DNA of 14,511 bases from Caldifarciminota bacterium (GTDB lineage Bacteria > Hydrothermota > E44-bin80). The position numbers were made by a program, and so were the translations under genes. Positions 6,882 to 13,865 of the stretch are shown in pieces; positions within the stretch are counted from its first letter, which is position 1; each line of letters opens with the position of its first letter. Location of the stretch: the NCBI GenBank assembly GCA_023127905.1, contig JAGMEZ010000012.1:1-14511 (forward strand). Direction: 5' to 3'. The notes under the pieces were generated by a model. It ran no database searches. It was not told where the DNA came from and worked only from the letters and a program-made list of their open reading frames with translations.

Positions 6882-8060
6882 CTATATGTTTTTTTTCTGA
6901 ACTACAGATACAACGGTATCTATGATTTTTTCTGCTGCAGTAGACTTTAACATTTCATTAAAGCGTTGAGCGGATTTTCCTTTTCTCAAAATTATCATTT
7001 TCACATTCTCTCTTCCAACAGTAATTGCCGGATTTGCTACCATAATATCTACACCCTTTTCTTTCATCTTTTTCTCTGCGGATTTAAGTGTATCTTTTGT
7101 GTCAAGGCTAAATCCAACAATAAGTTGTTTTTTTCGTTTTGTCTTAATAAGAGAAAGAATATCTTTTGTCCGTTTTAAAGAAACTGTTAAATCCCCCTTA
7201 TCTTTTTTTATCTTGTCTTTACTTACATTCTTTGGAGTAAAATCAGAACAGGCTGCATTCATAATTACGATGTTTGCATTTTTGAGGGACTTGAGTGTTT
7301 CTTTCTCCATCTCTTGAGTATTGTTTACTCTTTTACAAGGAAAAAGGGAAGGAATTTTGATGTCAGTATATCCTGCAATAATAGAAACCTCGGCACCTCT
7401 TCGTCTGGCAACTTTCGCAATTTCGAGCCCGAACCTTCCCGATGAATCATTGGATATATACCGTACAGGGTCGAGATATTCTTTTGTTCTGCCAAGGGTA
7501 ATGAGAAATTTTTTCCCTTTAAGATCTTTTTTATCTTCAATGATAGTTTGGATTTCTTCGACGATGATATCAATTTCTTCGAGCCTTCCTATTCCTTCTT
7601 CTTTACAGGCAAGAGAACCATGTGTGGGGCCTACAAACTTGTAACCAAGTTTTTTTAGTTTTTTAACGTTCTCTGATAGGATAGGATTTTGCCACATTCT
7701 TTTATTCATTGCTGGTGCGATCAGGACAGGTTTATCTGAAGCAAACACTATTCCAAGTAGCAGATTGTCAACAATACCGTGTGCAAGTTTTCCAATAAAA
7801 TTTGCAGTTGCCGGGATAATAGCAACAAGGTCTGCTTCATTCATAATAGTAATATGAATGATGCTTTCATTTTCTGTAAAAAAATCAGAGTATGTTTTAT
7901 GTGAAGCAAGGCTTTCTAAGGAGAGTGGTGTTACAAAATGTTTCGCTTCAGGTGTAAGAATAGGAATAATCTTAATATTCCTTTTTACCAACTCTCTTGT
8001 AAGCTCAAGGGATTTATAAGCAGCGATACTTGCCGTGACACCAAGTACAACGGTTTTCAT
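6882..8060 (-). CDS. coaBC: Bifunctional phosphopantothenoylcysteine decarboxylase / phosphopantothenate-cysteine ligase
   Basis: This 392-aa enzyme performs two steps of coenzyme A synthesis. CoaB joins cysteine to 4'-phosphopantothenate using CTP, and CoaC decarboxylates the product with FMN. The CoaC half shows GVTASIAAYKS (7-17), the active-site His69, PATAN (83-87), PAMNKRMW (116-123) and the flap Cys152 in ACKEEGIGR. The CoaB half starts at ITLGRTKEYLDPVR (187-200), followed by ISNDSSGRFG; it also shows DFTPKNV, KIKK (Lys for CTP/acyl transfer) and VANPA. The usual TAGGT of CoaB reads TLGRT here. The ATG overlaps the rpoZ UGA (ATGA), so the two are translationally coupled. Length is normal for the fusion. 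Confidence 0.96.
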   Translation of the reverse strand: MKTVVLGVTASIAAYKSLELTRELVKRNIKIIPILTPEAKHFVTPLSLESLASHKTYSDFFTENESIIHITIMNEADLVAIIPATANFIGKLAHGIVDNLLLGIVFASDKPVLIAPAMNKRMWQNPILSENVKKLKKLGYKFVGPTHGSLACKEEGIGRLEEIDIIVEEIQTIIEDKKDLKGKKFLITLGRTKEYLDPVRYISNDSSGRFGLEIAKVARRRGAEVSIIAGYTDIKIPSLFPCKRVNNTQEMEKETLKSLKNANIVIMNAACSDFTPKNVSKDKIKKDKGDLTVSLKRTKDILSLIKTKRKKQLIVGFSLDTKDTLKSAEKKMKEKGVDIMVANPAITVGRENVKMIILRKGKSAQRFNEMLKSTAAEKIIDTVVSVVQKKNI

Positions 8061-8311
8061 TCTTTCTTTTTCTCCTCTTCCTTTTTAACTTTTTTTTCTT
8101 TTTCTTCTTGCACTTCCTGAACTGCATAGGTGAAATTAATACCATCTGATACCAACTTTTTGATCGCTTGTAATATTGGTTTTTCACCGCGTTCACTCAT
8201 TTCTTCACCTGCATATAAATTTGATCTTCTTGCTTCTTTTGCGAGAACAATTACAGCTTCATATCTGTTCTCGAAAAATTCAACCATTTCCTCTGTTGAA
8301 ACCTTAAACAT
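8057..8311 (-). CDS. rpoZ: RNA polymerase omega subunit
   Basis: The 84-aa protein carries the omega core: NRYEAVIVLAKEARR (16-30) and EKPILQAIKKLVSDG (43-57), which wrap the beta-prime C-terminus and aid RNA polymerase assembly. The last ~20 residues are almost entirely Lys and Glu, a charged tail beyond the conserved fold. The ATG has a good AAAGGAG SD. It lies 18 nt after gmk, and its UGA overlaps the coaBC start; gmk-rpoZ-coaBC is a widespread gene order. Confidence 0.95.
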   Translation of the reverse strand: MFKVSTEEMVEFFENRYEAVIVLAKEARRSNLYAGEEMSERGEKPILQAIKKLVSDGINFTYAVQEVQEEKEKKVKKEEEKKKE

Positions 8312-8329
8312 TGATACTCCTTTCCTATT

Positions 8330-8968
8330 TTATTTTCCTTTAAGATTTTTCTTAAAAGATTTAATTTTCAGGTCGTTTCTTTTTATCAGACAGCTTTCTG
8401 CAATTAGGATTGCACTTATTGTATTTAAGGTTTTGTTGATTGTATCATTTATAACAGTGTAATCGTATTCTTTAATAAACTGTATTTCCTTTTGTGCATT
8501 TTTGATTCTTTTTTGTATTGATTCCTTTGTATCTGTCTTTCGATTTGAAAGCCTTTTCATTAATATATCAGCAGTTTTTGTTAGGAGAAAGATAAAAATA
8601 CCGTCGGGGTATTTTTTCTTAATATTAATTCCTCCCTGGACATCAATATCCATAATGATATTATATCCTTTTTTAAGAGTCTCATCGAATGTCTTTTTGG
8701 GCGTTCCATAGTAGTGATTATGAACTATTGCCCACTCAATAAATTTGCCCTCATCTATCCACTTTTTAAATTTTTCTTCTGTAAGAAAATAGTAGTTAAC
8801 CCCATCTTTCTCGTTCTTCCTTGGTTTTCTTGTTGTTGCAGAGATAGAATAGACTATCTCCTTTTTATACTTTTGTGCTATAAGTTTGCAAAGGGTTGTT
8901 TTGCCTGCACCAGAAGGTGCAGATACAACTATCGGAACGCTTTTTAATCCTATTTTCTTATCTTCCAT
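8330..8968 (-). CDS. gmk: Guanylate kinase
   Basis: The 212-aa cytoplasmic enzyme converts GMP and ATP to GDP and ADP. The P-loop APSGAGKTT (17-25) and the GMP-binding region SISATTRKPRKNEKDGVNYYF are clear. FIEWAIVHNHYYGT carries the Glu and Tyr that contact GMP, and DIDVQGG is intact. A short Lys-rich C-terminal extension follows the fold. The ATG follows AAGGAG and AAGGG stretches. It is 64 nt downstream of yicC, and that gap holds no DUF370/RemA gene, which often sits between these two genes elsewhere. Confidence 0.97.
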   Translation of the reverse strand: MEDKKIGLKSVPIVVSAPSGAGKTTLCKLIAQKYKKEIVYSISATTRKPRKNEKDGVNYYFLTEEKFKKWIDEGKFIEWAIVHNHYYGTPKKTFDETLKKGYNIIMDIDVQGGINIKKKYPDGIFIFLLTKTADILMKRLSNRKTDTKESIQKRIKNAQKEIQFIKEYDYTVINDTINKTLNTISAILIAESCLIKRNDLKIKSFKKNLKGK

Positions 8969-9032
8969 CGTACATCCCTTTTCTCCTTCTCAAATTCATC
9001 GTCCATCCCATATTCATAATCCTTTGTCTTAC

Positions 9033-9917
9033 TTATTCAATATTATATGATTGTTCCCTGAGATGTTCTATCTCGTCTCTGATTTCAATACCCAAATTCT
9101 TTATATCGCTGCTAAGGGTTTTTGCAAAAATTGTAGTTATTTCTCTCGTCATTTCCTGAAGAAGAAAATTTAATTTTTTACCAATACCGTTATCGGAATC
9201 GAGAAACTTTTCTAACTGTGAAATATGATTTTTAAGCCGAATACACTCTTCTGTTATGTCACTTTTTAGTGCGTAAAGTAGAATTTCCTGTTCAAGTCGA
9301 TTTTCGTCAATTTTTATCTCTTTTTTAATTGAATCTGTTCTTTTTTTAATTTTTTCCCGCCATAACTGTATGTTTTTTTTCGATTTTTCTGTTATTTTTG
9401 ATAGGTTTTCTTTTATGAATTCTATCCTTTTCTTAAAGTCGTTATAGATTGCACTACCCTCATCTATTCTCATTGCCGAAGCTTTACAAATTGAGTCATC
9501 AAGTACTTTTCTGATGAACCCGAGTGTATCATTACCAGGAATGTTTGAATCATCCTTTTTGACAAAGATATCCTTGAAATTACTGAGGAGCGAAATGTCG
9601 ATATCTCCTCTGATATCAAGCCGTTTTTTTAAACTCTGAAGAAGGTTGAAGTACTTTTCTGCTTTTTGATAATCGATTTCGAATGTTTCTGATTCTGGAT
9701 GATTTAATTCGTTATAAAATGTTACTTCAATCCTTCCTCTTTTGAATGATTTTTTTACTCTTTTCATTATTTCTGGTTCATAGGGTTTTAATTCCTTAGG
9801 TAAGGATATTGCGATATCAAGGTATTTGTGATTGAGTGTTTTGATTGCACAAATAATCGTTGTACTGGATGTTATCTCAATCTGTGATAATCCAAAGCCA
9901 GTCATACTTCTAATCAT
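9033..9917 (-). CDS. yicC: YicC-family endoribonuclease
   Basis: The 294-aa protein opens with the family hallmark IRSMTGFG (2-9). It ends with the conserved C-terminal block: DITEECIRLKNHI, GKKLNFLLQEMTRE and a terminal REQSYNIE. E. coli YicC is an endoribonuclease linked to small-RNA turnover, and family members commonly sit beside gmk, as here. Length is typical. The central region is Lys- and Glu-rich and predicted helical. Start ATG at 9917 has an AAGGTG SD; an earlier start is unlikely because MIRSMTGFG is the family N-terminus. Confidence 0.94.
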   Translation of the reverse strand: MIRSMTGFGLSQIEITSSTTIICAIKTLNHKYLDIAISLPKELKPYEPEIMKRVKKSFKRGRIEVTFYNELNHPESETFEIDYQKAEKYFNLLQSLKKRLDIRGDIDISLLSNFKDIFVKKDDSNIPGNDTLGFIRKVLDDSICKASAMRIDEGSAIYNDFKKRIEFIKENLSKITEKSKKNIQLWREKIKKRTDSIKKEIKIDENRLEQEILLYALKSDITEECIRLKNHISQLEKFLDSDNGIGKKLNFLLQEMTREITTIFAKTLSSDIKNLGIEIRDEIEHLREQSYNIE

Positions 9918-9952
9918 ATTTACACCTTACTAATAATTACAGAGTTGACAAA

Positions 9953-10390
9953 TTACACTTCGAGGATTATGGTGACAGGTCCATCGTTTTGAATGCTGAC
10001 TACCATCTTTGAGCCAAATCGACCTACTTCTGTATGGATATTTTCTTTCCTTAAAGCATTTACGAATTGTTCATAGAGTTCTTTTGCTTCTGAATATGAC
10101 GCTGCTTCAGTGAAACTTGGTCTCCTTCCTTTAGAAGTATCAGCATAAAGGGTGAATTGTGAGATCACAAGTGCCTCTCCTTCAATATCTTTCAACGAGA
10201 GATTCAATTTCCCGTTTTCATCCTCAAAGATTCTTAATGTCGAGCACTTCTCTGATAGAATATCCGATTGTTTTTCTGAATCGCCTTGTGCAATTCCAAG
10301 AAGGATTACAATACCTTTTTCTATTGAACCTATGATCTTGCCACTTGTTGATACAGAAGCGCTACTTACTCTTTGAATAACTGCCCTCAT
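9953..10390 (-). CDS. dtd: D-aminoacyl-tRNA deacylase
   Basis: This 145-aa proofreading enzyme removes D-amino acids (and glycine misloaded on tRNA-Ala) from tRNAs. It starts MRAVIQRVSSASV and shows both catalytic signatures: SQFTLYAD (77-84) and the Gly-cisPro motif NDGPVT (135-140) that enforces chirality. GRRPSF (88-93) is also present, and length is the family norm. Its ATG overlaps the UGA of the upstream DJ-1 gene (ATGA), so translation is probably coupled. The yicC start is 35 nt downstream. Confidence 0.97.
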   Translation of the reverse strand: MRAVIQRVSSASVSTSGKIIGSIEKGIVILLGIAQGDSEKQSDILSEKCSTLRIFEDENGKLNLSLKDIEGEALVISQFTLYADTSKGRRPSFTEAASYSEAKELYEQFVNALRKENIHTEVGRFGSKMVVSIQNDGPVTIILEV

Positions 10391-11016
10391 TTAAGAAATT
10401 CAATTATTTTCTCTGCGTATTCCTTTGCAGCAGGCGGACCATTTGCAGTAATTATTTGCTCTATAACATCTACTGATTTTCCTGTTAGTCCGACATCATT
10501 TTCCTTAAAAATCTGTACAACTTCGGGTGTTTCGTAGCAGGTTACGCTTTTACCTTTTAAAATTCCAGCCTTTACTAATGTTACGGGTGAAAGGCAAATA
10601 GCTCCGATAACTTTCTTATTCTCGTATGCATTTCTTAAATGCTCATGAAGTTTTTTGTTTTCCCAGAGCTCAGTAGAACCGGAACCGCCGACAAGGATGA
10701 TTGCATCGAAATCGAGAGGTTTTACTTCTTCAATGAGTATATCTGGTTTAACCTTCATGCCCAGCATTCCCTTTGCTTCATTTGTATCTGTTGACGCAAT
10801 AACGACATTCGCACCTTCAGTGAGAAAAAGTGAATGAGGTTCTTTGAATTCTTCATCTCTGAAATTATTAGATGCAATTACCATAAGGATATTTTTTCCC
10901 TTAAGAGATGGTTCTTTCTTTTCGTCCATTTTTTTGTCTTCACCTCCTTGACATGCATTAAAAATAATGGGTAGGATAAAAAGAATTGGTAAATATTTTT
11001 TCGTAAAAACCTCCAT
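10387..11016 (-). CDS. DJ-1/PfpI-family lipoprotein
   Basis: The 209-aa product has a lipoprotein signal peptide (KKYLPILFILPIIF, lipobox FNAC, Cys22) and a charged linker. A DJ-1/PfpI domain covers about 40-209. The nucleophile-elbow Cys141 is in GAICLSP, the partner acid is in NFRDEEF (51-57), and TANGPPAAKEYAEKI near the end is typical of the family. The residue after the Cys is Leu, not the His or Ala-Gly seen in active PfpI proteases, so peptidase activity is doubtful. A glyoxalase/deglycase-like or chaperone role outside the cytoplasm is possible. No SD precedes the ATG at 11016. A perfect GGAGG overlaps codons 2-3, five bases before an in-frame ACG (11004-11002) that would give MKKYLPILF if used as a start. 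Confidence 0.88.
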   Translation of the reverse strand: MEVFTKKYLPILFILPIIFNACQGGEDKKMDEKKEPSLKGKNILMVIASNNFRDEEFKEPHSLFLTEGANVVIASTDTNEAKGMLGMKVKPDILIEEVKPLDFDAIILVGGSGSTELWENKKLHEHLRNAYENKKVIGAICLSPVTLVKAGILKGKSVTCYETPEVVQIFKENDVGLTGKSVDVIEQIITANGPPAAKEYAEKIIEFLK

Positions 11017-11024
11017 TATTTTTT

Positions 11025-11058
11025 GTTATTAAGTTATTGAGTAATTGAGTTATTAGTT
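11025..11058. repeat. Octamer microsatellite AACTNAAT (about 4 units)
   Basis: On the minus strand the spacer between the PASTA and DJ-1 genes reads as consecutive 8-mers AACTAAT-type: AACTAAT, AACTCAAT, TACTCAAT, AACTTAAT. The same octamer family recurs on the plus strand at 12838-12865. Purely intergenic. Confidence 0.6.
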
Positions 11059-11074
11059 TGTTTAATTACTGAAT

Positions 11075-11842
11075 TCACTCTTCTTCTGGCTCATCTGGAG
11101 TGATGAGTGTATCTGGAATAGCAGTAATAATGACTAATGATATTGTATCTCCATAGGAAACAAGAACCTCAGGTTGAGGGGATTGCAGTATGATTTCCCC
11201 ATCTTCTCCAGTATCGCTCTGAATATACTTTATATTTCCGATAATGAGTCCTATCTCTCGAATGGGTTTCTCTATTTCTGATAAATTTCGTCCAAAAAGA
11301 TTAGGCATTGGGAATCCTTCTTCATCAGAACCCTTACTGATAACAACTTTGATACCAGTATTTTTATTTACCGGTGTGTTTGAGTTGGGGTATGTTTTTA
11401 TTACCCTTCCAGGGGGGAAAGAATCTGAATCAATGCTTTCTACTTCTGCAACCTTCAATTCAAATCTTTCGAGGATGTTCTCTGCCTGGACGAGGGGAAG
11501 CCCGGTGAGATAGGGAACAAGAATTTTCTTGGGACCCTCACTCACCCATAGTTTAATCCTTCTCGAAACCTTCAGTTCTGTTCCTGGAAGTGGTTCTTGT
11601 TTAGTTACGTAGTTTTCTGGAACGACCTGGTCAAACTCATATAATTCAATATATGGTTCAAGTTTAAAGGATTTTAATATTCTTTCTGCTTCCTTAAGTT
11701 TCATTTCTGTTACATCCGGAACAGTTACAATATCTCCTTTCCTCACAATTAAGGGCATTACGATGAAGTTCATGATAAGGATACCAGTAATGAAAGAGGC
11801 ACAAGCAATGAAAAACCAAAAAATTACTCTCTTAATTTTCAT
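11075..11842 (-). CDS. PASTA-domain membrane protein (three PASTA repeats, no kinase)
   Basis: The 255-aa protein has a short Lys/Arg-rich N-terminus, one transmembrane helix (about residues 6-31) and three external PASTA repeats. These cover about 36-104 (VTVPDVTEMKLKEAERIL), 105-173 (LVPYLTGLPLVQAENIL) and 174-242 (FPMPNLFGRNLSEIEKPI), with an acidic tail. PASTA domains bind muropeptides or beta-lactams in Ser/Thr kinases and penicillin-binding proteins. Here neither a kinase nor a transpeptidase domain is present. The protein is probably a bitopic cell-wall-sensing or divisome factor, but this is inference. It is paralogous to the gene just upstream, 67 nt away. No strong SD is visible. 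Confidence 0.9.
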   Translation of the reverse strand: MKIKRVIFWFFIACASFITGILIMNFIVMPLIVRKGDIVTVPDVTEMKLKEAERILKSFKLEPYIELYEFDQVVPENYVTKQEPLPGTELKVSRRIKLWVSEGPKKILVPYLTGLPLVQAENILERFELKVAEVESIDSDSFPPGRVIKTYPNSNTPVNKNTGIKVVISKGSDEEGFPMPNLFGRNLSEIEKPIREIGLIIGNIKYIQSDTGEDGEIILQSPQPEVLVSYGDTISLVIITAIPDTLITPDEPEEE

Positions 11843-11909
11843 CTATGATAAGTGAAAGTTTTTACTTGATAGAAAATTAGCAACAAAATGAATAAATGGA
11901 TTTCTTGAT

Positions 11910-12662
11910 TTAGTACATTCCCTCACGGTTTACAACGATGTCAACTGATGAGCCTGATTTAACCTTTGTTCCCGATGTAGGTTGTTGTGAAACTATAATG
12001 TCAAAGGGAAATTCTATATTCGTTGTGTATCGTACATTGCCTAATTTTAATCCTGATTTCTCCAAGATGTTCCGAGCTTTTGATATGTTCTTTCTATACA
12101 GATTCGGCACGGTGATTTCCTGGATTCCTATACTTACAATTATGTTTACTATTGTTCCTTTAATAGATTTTGACCCAGGAACTGGATCGGTGTTTATAAC
12201 CTGATCTTTCGTGTATGTATCTGAATCGGTGAATTCTATTTTCCCTACTATATATCCAGATTCTTCCAGTCTTTCTTTCGCTAACATAAGATCCTGACCT
12301 CTGACGTCAGGGATGGCTTCATCTGGAATCGTCGATTGTGATTTCTCGTTAATCATAACCTTAACAAGACTTCCTTTTTCAACTGAGAAGCCAGGTAGTG
12401 GATCCTGATCGAGAATTACTCCGTTTTCATAGTTTGTGTCTTCTTTTTTCTCAGCTATCAGGAGAAGAAGGTCTTTATTCTTTAGCACAAGGGAAGCTTG
12501 AGGTTCCTTCATACCTTTCAGGTTTGGAACTTCTACCTTTGTTTTTTTCTGGGTCACATAGGGGGAAACAAATAAAATGAGAACAAAACTCACGATTGAG
12601 GATACGATAAGTGATGTAACTAAAGATATCCAGAAATATTTTGCTCCACTCTCATAATACAT
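11910..12662 (-). CDS. PASTA-domain membrane protein (three PASTA repeats, no kinase)
   Basis: This 250-aa paralogue of the downstream gene has a transmembrane helix at about residues 10-35. Three PASTA repeats start near 40 (VEVPNLKGMKEPQASLVL), 112 (AIPDVRGQDLMLAKERL) and 180 (ITVPNLYRKNISKARNIL). Each keeps the V-P-(N/D)-(L/V) opening and the DP-P-G turn typical of the fold. No catalytic domain is attached. It heads the long leftward operon, with a TTGACA promoter 86-115 bp upstream and an AGGAG SD. The tandem arrangement suggests duplication followed by divergence, since the repeats are only loosely similar between the two proteins. Confidence 0.9.
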   Translation of the reverse strand: MYYESGAKYFWISLVTSLIVSSIVSFVLILFVSPYVTQKKTKVEVPNLKGMKEPQASLVLKNKDLLLLIAEKKEDTNYENGVILDQDPLPGFSVEKGSLVKVMINEKSQSTIPDEAIPDVRGQDLMLAKERLEESGYIVGKIEFTDSDTYTKDQVINTDPVPGSKSIKGTIVNIIVSIGIQEITVPNLYRKNISKARNILEKSGLKLGNVRYTTNIEFPFDIIVSQQPTSGTKVKSGSSVDIVVNREGMY

Positions 12663-12747
12663 ATTATTCTCCTAATAATATCCTGTCATCATCCAGTTGA
12701 TTCTTGTAATCTATTCACTTTCTAACTGGTTACACAAGACAGTGCAA

Positions 12748-12776
12748 TATATAACATCTAAAACCACCTTTGTCAA
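12748..12776 (-). promoter_or_regulatory. Promoter of the PASTA-to-coaBC operon
   Basis: Reading leftward, a perfect TTGACA (12776-12771) is followed by a 17-nt spacer and TATATA (12753-12748). A TATATT at 19-nt spacing overlaps it. It lies about 86 bp before the first PASTA gene. Confidence 0.65.
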
Positions 12777-12806
12777 GAAAAAAGTGCATTAAATCCTAAA
12801 GAATAA

Positions 12807-12825
12807 GAACACAAGGGACGTGTTC
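12807..12825. repeat. Short inverted repeat GAACAC-N7-GTGTTC
   Basis: Perfect 6-bp arms surround AAGGGAC. No T-run follows on either strand, so it is not an intrinsic terminator. It resembles fragments of REP-type palindromes, or it could be a regulator site upstream of the PASTA promoter. Confidence 0.45.
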
Positions 12826-12837
12826 CTAAAATCCGAT

Positions 12838-12865
12838 AACTAAATAACTTAATAACTCAATAACC
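12838..12865. repeat. Octamer microsatellite AACTNAAT (about 3.5 units)
   Basis: Plus strand AACTAAAT, AACTTAAT, AACTCAAT, AACC. It sits directly after the stop of the leftward zinc-binding-like gene. The same octamer is found in the opposite orientation at 11025-11058. Confidence 0.75.
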
Positions 12866-12870
12866 GATGT

Positions 12871-13176
12871 TTATGGAGGTGGGATGGATTCCGGGGGTTT
12901 AAGGTCATCGAGTTCCTTTCCAAATGGATTTGCTAGGAATAGCTCTTTGCATCTTGGACATAAAATAAACTCTCTTTCTTTATATATTTCTTCTTCAATT
13001 AAGTCTTCAGGAAGTCCGCGTATCTCTTCTTCAATCTCTTTCAGGAGAGTTTTTATGTCAATATTTTTTTGAGGTTCTATTATCCCATTAAAATTGCTAA
13101 TTGCCGTTATCTTTATTATAAAGGATGATCCACCAGGTAAAATTTTATTATTGCATTTATAACATTGCAAAATCAT
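12871..13176 (-). CDS. Small CxxC/CxxC zinc-ribbon-like protein, unknown function
   Basis: The 101-aa protein has CYKC at residues 5-8 and CPRC at 73-76, a spacing that suggests one four-Cys metal site joining the two ends. The middle is acidic and helical (LLKEIEEEIRGLPEDLIEEEIYKE). The C-terminus is Pro-rich (PPESIPPP). It resembles uncharacterised small zinc-ribbon proteins of bacterial genomes; no function is assigned. It is a single leftward gene. There is no Shine-Dalgarno, and the -10 box ends about five bases before the ATG. The first CxxC begins at residue 5, so a downstream start is ruled out. Confidence 0.8.
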   Translation of the reverse strand: MILQCYKCNNKILPGGSSFIIKITAISNFNGIIEPQKNIDIKTLLKEIEEEIRGLPEDLIEEEIYKEREFILCPRCKELFLANPFGKELDDLKPPESIPPP

Positions 13177-13181
13177 AGTAC

Positions 13182-13211
13182 AATATAAACACTTTTTTTA
13201 ACTTATGTCAA
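13182..13211 (-). promoter_or_regulatory. Leaderless-type promoter of the zinc-ribbon-like gene
   Basis: Reading leftward, a perfect TTGACA (13211-13206), an 18-nt spacer and TATATT (13187-13182) come first. Only GTACT separates the -10 from the ATG (13176), so the mRNA would start within or next to the start codon. Confidence 0.6.
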
Positions 13212-13242
13212 GCGAAAACCAGGATGGATAGTTTAAAAGGAC

Positions 13243-13271
13243 TTGACTTTTCTCAAATTTTATTATATTTT
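13243..13271 (+). promoter_or_regulatory. Possible promoter of the VOC gene
   Basis: TTGACT at 13243-13248 is followed at 15-17 nt by TATATT/TATTTT. It would transcribe through the CCCCC/GGGGG repeat before reaching the gene at 13410, giving a leader of about 130 nt. Confidence 0.4.
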
Positions 13272-13283
13272 TCTATTTGTATA

Positions 13284-13351
13284 CCCCCCTTTGAAAAAGG
13301 GGGGACAGGGGGGATTCAAAATCCCCCTAAATCCCCCTTTAGAAAAGGGGG
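13284..13351. repeat. Interspersed CCCCCTTT...AAAGGGGG palindromic repeat
   Basis: Three hairpins lie in a row: 13284-13304 (CCCCCCTTT/AAAGGGGGG), about 13309-13327 (GGGGGATT/AATCCCCC) and 13333-13351 (CCCCCTTT/AAAGGGGG). The 3' arm of the first can also pair with the 5' part of the third, giving a cruciform. It belongs to the widespread non-coding CCCCCTTT repeat type seen in many bacterial genomes. Confidence 0.85.
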
Positions 13352-13409
13352 ACATAAAAAGAAGGAAAGTCCGAAATTAGGAAAATAGAAATTAATAAAA
13401 GGAGGTTTG

Positions 13410-13763
13410 ATGGGAAACTCAATTTGTCACATAGAAATTCCATGTAAAGATATCACACGTGCAAAAGCCTTCTATGGTAATATTTTTGATTGGGTTTTTG
13501 AAGATCATGGAGAAACCTATGCTATGTTTAAAGCAGGCGAAGGAGTTGAGGGTGCATTAGATCAGCGTACAGAAAATATACCAATTGGGCAGGGCATTAC
13601 ATTATACATTAAAGTGGACGATATTCCAAAATACCTGAAGAAAATCGAAGAAGCAGGATGCTCTGTTGTTAAGGAAAAAACAGAGATCAGCAAGGAGTTT
13701 GGTTACTATGCCCTTTTTACTGACTCAGAAGGTAATATATTGGGTCTCTGGTCACAGAGCTAA
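13410..13763 (+). CDS. VOC-superfamily (glyoxalase-like) protein
   Basis: This 117-aa protein has the paired beta-alpha-beta-beta-beta fold of the vicinal-oxygen-chelate superfamily. It opens ICHIEIPCKDITRAKAFYGNIF and ends YALFTDSEGNILGLW. Likely metal ligands are His7 (CHIEI) and the Glu of SEGNILGLW. Family members include glyoxalases, dioxygenases and resistance proteins; this single-domain type is usually annotated as glyoxalase-like, and the substrate is unknown. The ATG at 13410 is preferred over an in-frame TTG three bases earlier, because AAAGGAGG (13398-13405) then has a normal 4-nt gap. It stands alone, with a repeat-rich leader upstream and a weak hairpin downstream. Confidence 0.88.
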   Translation: MGNSICHIEIPCKDITRAKAFYGNIFDWVFEDHGETYAMFKAGEGVEGALDQRTENIPIGQGITLYIKVDDIPKYLKKIEEAGCSVVKEKTEISKEFGYYALFTDSEGNILGLWSQS

Positions 13764-13775
13764 TTGTTAGAGGAA

Positions 13776-13803
13776 TAGTATCGTCAATACTACTTTAATC
13801 TTT
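13776..13803 (+). terminator. Weak hairpin after the VOC gene, possible terminator
   Basis: TAGTAT-CGTCA-ATACTA (13776-13792) is a 6-bp AT-rich stem followed by CTTTAATCTTT. Stem strength and T-run are both modest. Confidence 0.35.
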
Positions 13804-13865
13804 AAATAAAAGCTGATTTGTATCATTCATAAAGCAAACCATCCTACAAATAAAATAGTATCTAA

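Noticed and set aside
8969-9032. DUF370/RemA-type or leader-peptide gene between yicC and gmk
   Set aside because: The gap is 64 nt and only very short overlapping frames exist; nothing resembles the DUF370 sequence.
13407-13409. TTG start for the VOC gene
   Set aside because: It would leave only one base between the SD and the start codon; the adjacent ATG at 13410 has normal spacing.
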